Positions 61,299-64,000 of a stretch of DNA of 64,000 nt are shown in pieces. The notes beneath the pieces were generated by a model that saw only the letters and a list, made by a program, of their open reading frames with translations, was not told the origin of the DNA and ran no database searches. The position numbers and the translations under genes were made by a program. The stretch covers positions 1,533,155 to 1,597,154 of the forward strand of contig NZ_CP048029.1 of the NCBI RefSeq assembly GCF_011290485.1. The letters are read 5' to 3'. Position 1 is the first letter of the stretch. Each line of letters begins with the position of its first letter. The DNA comes from Caldichromatium japonicum (GTDB taxonomy: Bacteria; Pseudomonadota; Gammaproteobacteria; Chromatiales; Chromatiaceae).

Positions 61299-61862
61299 AT
61301 GCGATCCAAACTCCCCGAGTCCGAATGCAAGCTCTTTCGCGAACAGGTCGAGGATGTCGAGCCACTGTACTCTGACCTTGCCGAGCCCTTTCACCGGCGG
61401 CCACCGCCGATCCCTCGCCCACACCCGCCAGAACCCCTGGAGGAAGAGGGGCAGATGGCACTCTCCGAGTCCGAGGTCAAGACCCATGACTATCTGCTCT
61501 TTGCCCGCCCAGGTCTGCAACGCCGCGTGCTGGCTGCACTGCAACGCGGCGCCTTTCCCATCGAGCTCGAGGTCGATCTGCATGGGCTCAAGGTCGAGCA
61601 TGCGCATCAGGTCCTGGCCGAGTTTCTGGCCGACTGTCGCGAGCGGCGGGTGCGCTGTGTGCGGATCATCCACGGCAAGGGGAAGCGCTCAGAGGGGGCT
61701 GTGCCCGTACTCAAGGCCAAGGTCAATTATTGGCTGAGGTTGTATCATCAGGTGCTGGCCTTTTGCTCGGCCACCCAGCGCGATGGCGGAAGCGGTGCCG
61801 TCTATGTGCTATTGCGCAATCCGGATAAATGGAACCTGCGCCGCAGACCGCGCCGTCCATAG
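61299..61862 (+). CDS. Smr-domain protein (SmrA/YdaL-like)
   Basis: A 187-residue protein from ATG 61299. A charged, Pro-rich N-terminal half is followed by an Smr domain (about residues 90-180): LEVDLHGLKVEHAHQVLAEF has the DLHG motif, and RIIHGKGKRSEG the second conserved GKG motif. Stand-alone Smr proteins are nucleases or RNA-processing factors. It is divergent from surE. Confidence 0.9.
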   Translation: MRSKLPESECKLFREQVEDVEPLYSDLAEPFHRRPPPIPRPHPPEPLEEEGQMALSESEVKTHDYLLFARPGLQRRVLAALQRGAFPIELEVDLHGLKVEHAHQVLAEFLADCRERRVRCVRIIHGKGKRSEGAVPVLKAKVNYWLRLYHQVLAFCSATQRDGGSGAVYVLLRNPDKWNLRRRPRRP

Positions 61863-61934
61863 AATGGGCGGCGAAATGGATACATCCTTTCAGTTAAAAT
61901 ACGACCGTCCGTCCCTCATCCGCTCGCATATTTC

Positions 61935-62780
61935 ATGCTGGTCTATCCTGACATCCATCCCATTGCTCTCAGCCTAGGTCCGCTCAAGATCCATTGGTAC
62001 GGCTTGATGTATCTCATCGGCTTCATCGCCGCCTGGATGCTGGGCCGCTGGCGCGCCCGCCGCCCCGACCTAGGCTGGACGCCGGAGATGGTCGATGACC
62101 TGATCTTTTACGGTGTGATCGGGGTGGTGGTCGGCGGACGCCTGGGCTATATGCTCTTTTATGGCCTCGATCAGCTCCTGGCCAACCCGATCAATCTCTT
62201 GAAGGTCTGGGAAGGCGGCATGTCCTTCCATGGTGGTCTCCTGGGGGTGATGGTTGCCGCATATCTCTTGGCGCGGCGCTATCGCCTGGGCTTTTTTCAG
62301 GTCAGCGATTTTTTGGCCCCCTTGGTCCCGCCGGGTCTATTCGCTGGGCGGATCGGTAATTTCATCAATGGCGAGCTCTGGGGACACCGCACCCAGGTCC
62401 CCTGGGGGGTGCAGCTCCCTTGCGATCGCTTTGCGCAACAGTGTTTGGATCAAGCGCCAGGCACGACCTTAAGCCCAGCAGTCCACCCCTCGCAGCTCTA
62501 TGAGGCTGTGCTCGAAGGGATGGCATTGTTCATCCTGTTGTGGCTCTTTGCCCGCAGACCCCGCCCGACAATGGCCATCTCAGGTCTGTTTTTGCTCGCT
62601 TACGGGGTCTTCCGCGTCCTGGTCGAGTTTGTGCGCACCCCAGATGCCCACATCGGCTATTTGGCCTTCGGCTGGCTGACCATGGGTCAGGTCCTATCCC
62701 TGCCGATGATCGTCGGCGGATTGTTGTTGATGGCCCTGGCCTATCGTCGCCAGGTCATGTCCCTCAGGCGCTCGACATGA
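61935..62780 (+). CDS. lgt: prolipoprotein diacylglyceryl transferase
   Basis: First enzyme of lipoprotein maturation, in the inner membrane. The 281-residue product has about seven membrane helices, with [10 protein letters not shown], the catalytic HGGLLG and the Lgt signature [16 protein letters not shown]. It would process the lipoproteins BamD and the alpha/beta hydrolase encoded in this window. A bidirectional terminator begins at its stop codon. Confidence 0.97.
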   Translation: MLVYPDIHPIALSLGPLKIHWYGLMYLIGFIAAWMLGRWRARRPDLGWTPEMVDDLIFYGVIGVVVGGRLGYMLFYGLDQLLANPINLLKVWEGGMSFHGGLLGVMVAAYLLARRYRLGFFQVSDFLAPLVPPGLFAGRIGNFINGELWGHRTQVPWGVQLPCDRFAQQCLDQAPGTTLSPAVHPSQLYEAVLEGMALFILLWLFARRPRPTMAISGLFLLAYGVFRVLVEFVRTPDAHIGYLAFGWLTMGQVLSLPMIVGGLLLMALAYRRQVMSLRRST

Positions 62781-62806
62781 AAAAACCGGCGTAGTGCCGG
62801 TTTTTT
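62780..62806. terminator. bidirectional intrinsic terminator between lgt and rpsT
   Basis: AAAAAACCGGC, loop GTAGT, GCCGGTTTTTT: a GC stem flanked by an A-run and a T-run, as expected for a terminator serving both convergent genes. It is the clearest intrinsic terminator in the window. Confidence 0.92.
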
Positions 62807-62830
62807 ACAAAACATATCAAAACACTGCCC

Positions 62831-63097
62831 TCAGGCGGACATCGCCTTGATGTGTGCACTCAAGCGGCTCTTATGGCGGGCGGCCTTGTTGCGATGGATC
62901 AATCCCTTACACGCAGCACGGTCGAGGCGCGGTTCGACATCGCGGTATGCCTGAAGGGCCGATTCCTTATCTCCGGACTGAATCGCCTTGATGACCTTTT
63001 TGATGAAGGTACGCAAGGCGCTCATCTGCGCCTTGTTGCGCATGCGGCGCTTTTCTGCTTGCCGTGCGCGCTTGCGCGCTTGGGGTGAATTAGCCAA
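62831..63097 (-). CDS. rpsT: 30S ribosomal protein S20
   Basis: An 88-residue basic 16S rRNA-binding protein. The start is TTG 63097 (ANSPQARKRARQAEKRRMRN follows), with AGGAGACGCAT immediately upstream; no ATG in frame fits. A UUG start is also used by E. coli rpsT, where it is part of autoregulation, so its conservation here suggests the same control. Confidence 0.96.
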   Translation of the reverse strand: MANSPQARKRARQAEKRRMRNKAQMSALRTFIKKVIKAIQSGDKESALQAYRDVEPRLDRAACKGLIHRNKAARHKSRLSAHIKAMSA

Positions 63098-63228
63098 ATG
63101 CGTCTCCTGAGAACTGTTTTTTGAGATTGAACCGACCGAAAAGGACTCGGCCCCAATTAAAGGCTGTATAGTATCGCGAACTCGCCGCAGATTGTCAATT
63201 AAACCCTTACTTTTTTGGGGGGCTGTGG

Positions 63229-64000
63229 ATGGTGAGATTGGCATCATCGGTCGCAACGGTCGGGGGGGCAACGCTCGTCTCGCGGGTATTGGGTTTCATC
63301 CGCGACCTGACGATCGCCCGGCTATTCGGCGCCGATGCTGCGACGGATGCCTTTTTTGTCGCCTTCAAGATCCCCAACCTTGCACGCCGGCTATTCGCCG
63401 AGGGCGCGTTTGCCATGGCCCTGGTGCCGACGCTTCAGACCCAGCGGCAGCGGGGCAAGGCGGCGCTAGCATCGTTCATCGCCGACCTGACCGGTACCTT
63501 GGGGCTCGGGGTCTCGCTGATCACCTTGCTCGGGATCCTGGGGGCGCCTGCCTTGATCCTCGCCTTTGCCCCTGGGTTTGGCGCAGCACCCGATCAATTC
63601 GCCCTGAGCGTTAGCCTGCTGCGTCTCACCCTGCCCTATCTCGCCTTGATCAGCCTCGCGGCCTTGGCAGCCAGTATCCTGAATACCCAAGAGCGCTTCG
63701 CAGTCCCCGCCATCACTCCGGCCCTGCTCAATCTGGCGATGATCGCCTGCGCCCTGTGGCTTGCACCATGTGTGGAGACGCCGATCATGGCGCTGGCCTG
63801 GGGCGTACTGCTCGGCGGTCTGTTACAGCTCGCTGTCCAGCTCCCGCCCTTGGCTCAGCTTGGACTCATGCCGCGCCCCCGTTTTGCCCCAGGCGCTACG
63901 GAGGTGATTCAGGTCTTTAGGCGCATGGGGCCCTCGATCCTGGGGAGCTCGGTCGGCCAGATCAGTTTATTGCTCGATACGGTCCTGGCATCCTTGCTCG
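63229..64000 (+). CDS. murJ: lipid II flippase MurJ (5' part, runs off the window)
   Basis: Flips lipid II across the inner membrane for peptidoglycan synthesis. About 257 codons are visible from ATG 63229 (VRLASSVATVGGATLVSRVL, then GFIRDLTIARLFGADAATDA), preceded by TTTTGGGGGGC. Membrane helices alternate with the typical motif FKIPNLARRLFAEGAF. The frame is open to the end of the window. It is divergent from rpsT, the usual gammaproteobacterial neighbour. Confidence 0.96.
   Translation, partial: MVRLASSVATVGGATLVSRVLGFIRDLTIARLFGADAATDAFFVAFKIPNLARRLFAEGAFAMALVPTLQTQRQRGKAALASFIADLTGTLGLGVSLITLLGILGAPALILAFAPGFGAAPDQFALSVSLLRLTLPYLALISLAALAASILNTQERFAVPAITPALLNLAMIACALWLAPCVETPIMALAWGVLLGGLLQLAVQLPPLAQLGLMPRPRFAPGATEVIQVFRRMGPSILGSSVGQISLLLDTVLASLL

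Overview
The window is a GC-rich stretch from a gammaproteobacterium, most likely a purple sulfur bacterium of the Chromatiaceae. That assignment is an inference from gene content: a transketolase / GAPDH / PGK / pyruvate kinase / class II aldolase run of Calvin-cycle type, hydrogenase maturation genes (hypCDE), twitching-motility ATPases (pilT, pilU), a sulfur-bacterium-like density of multi-domain signalling proteins, and standard gammaproteobacterial housekeeping genes (rpoS, surE, bamD, rluD, lgt, rpsT). No tRNA, rRNA, CRISPR array, prophage or intact insertion sequence was seen.

Layout. 1-182: tail of a decayed IS630-type transposase. 219-10060: metK, a small redoxin, then tkt-gap-pgk-pyk-fba, with a previously hidden 58-residue membrane peptide after gap and a bacteriohemerythrin remnant after pyk. 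10146-15608 (minus): a phosphohexomutase, an 810-residue EF-hand membrane protein of unknown function, and pabB. 15790-19945 (minus): an ArsR regulator, a two-component pair whose coding regions overlap, and a BCP-type peroxiredoxin. 20180-25016: an alpha/beta-hydrolase lipoprotein, a methyltransferase (minus) and hypC-hypD-(truncated coiled-coil gene)-hypE. 25028-32464 (all minus): XRE and LysR regulators, tatC, hisE, hisI, hisA, hisB, gatB and hemF. 32692-36645: purK-purE and pilT-pilU. 36635-45621 (minus): a signalling block of an HD-GYP response regulator, a SpoIIE/RsbU-type phosphatase response regulator, a chemoreceptor and a 1317-residue hybrid histidine kinase, with a second IS630 remnant inside it. 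45691-47605: a ruined indolepyruvate oxidoreductase / phenylacetate-CoA ligase locus. 47717-64000: ppx, gshA, prc, def, gcvR-like, pgeF, rluD, bamD, glnB, nadE, a DUF2835 gene, rpoS, surE, an Smr gene, lgt, rpsT and the start of murJ.

How it works together. The first 10 kb supplies carbon-fixation and glycolytic enzymes under at least two transcription starts (ahead of tkt and ahead of pgk). The 34-46 kb block joins type IV pilus retraction ATPases to a set of receiver-bearing output proteins that could form one surface-sensing circuit.

The most distinctive theme is gene decay and reshuffling. iorA carries a 19-bp tandem duplication, a one-base insertion and no start codon. iorB is gone and only the last ~78 codons of paaK survive. 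A TGA interrupts the coiled-coil gene inside hypCDE. Several normally contiguous partners are absent from their usual places: hisH and hisF, tatA and tatB, pcm and nlpD. Perfect short tandem duplications (12, 14, 19 and 20 bp) occur at four places, suggesting a recurring mutational process. The best candidates for something undescribed are a TatC with a C-terminal FimV-like helical module, the 810-residue EF-hand membrane protein, and the 58-residue membrane peptide between gap and pgk.
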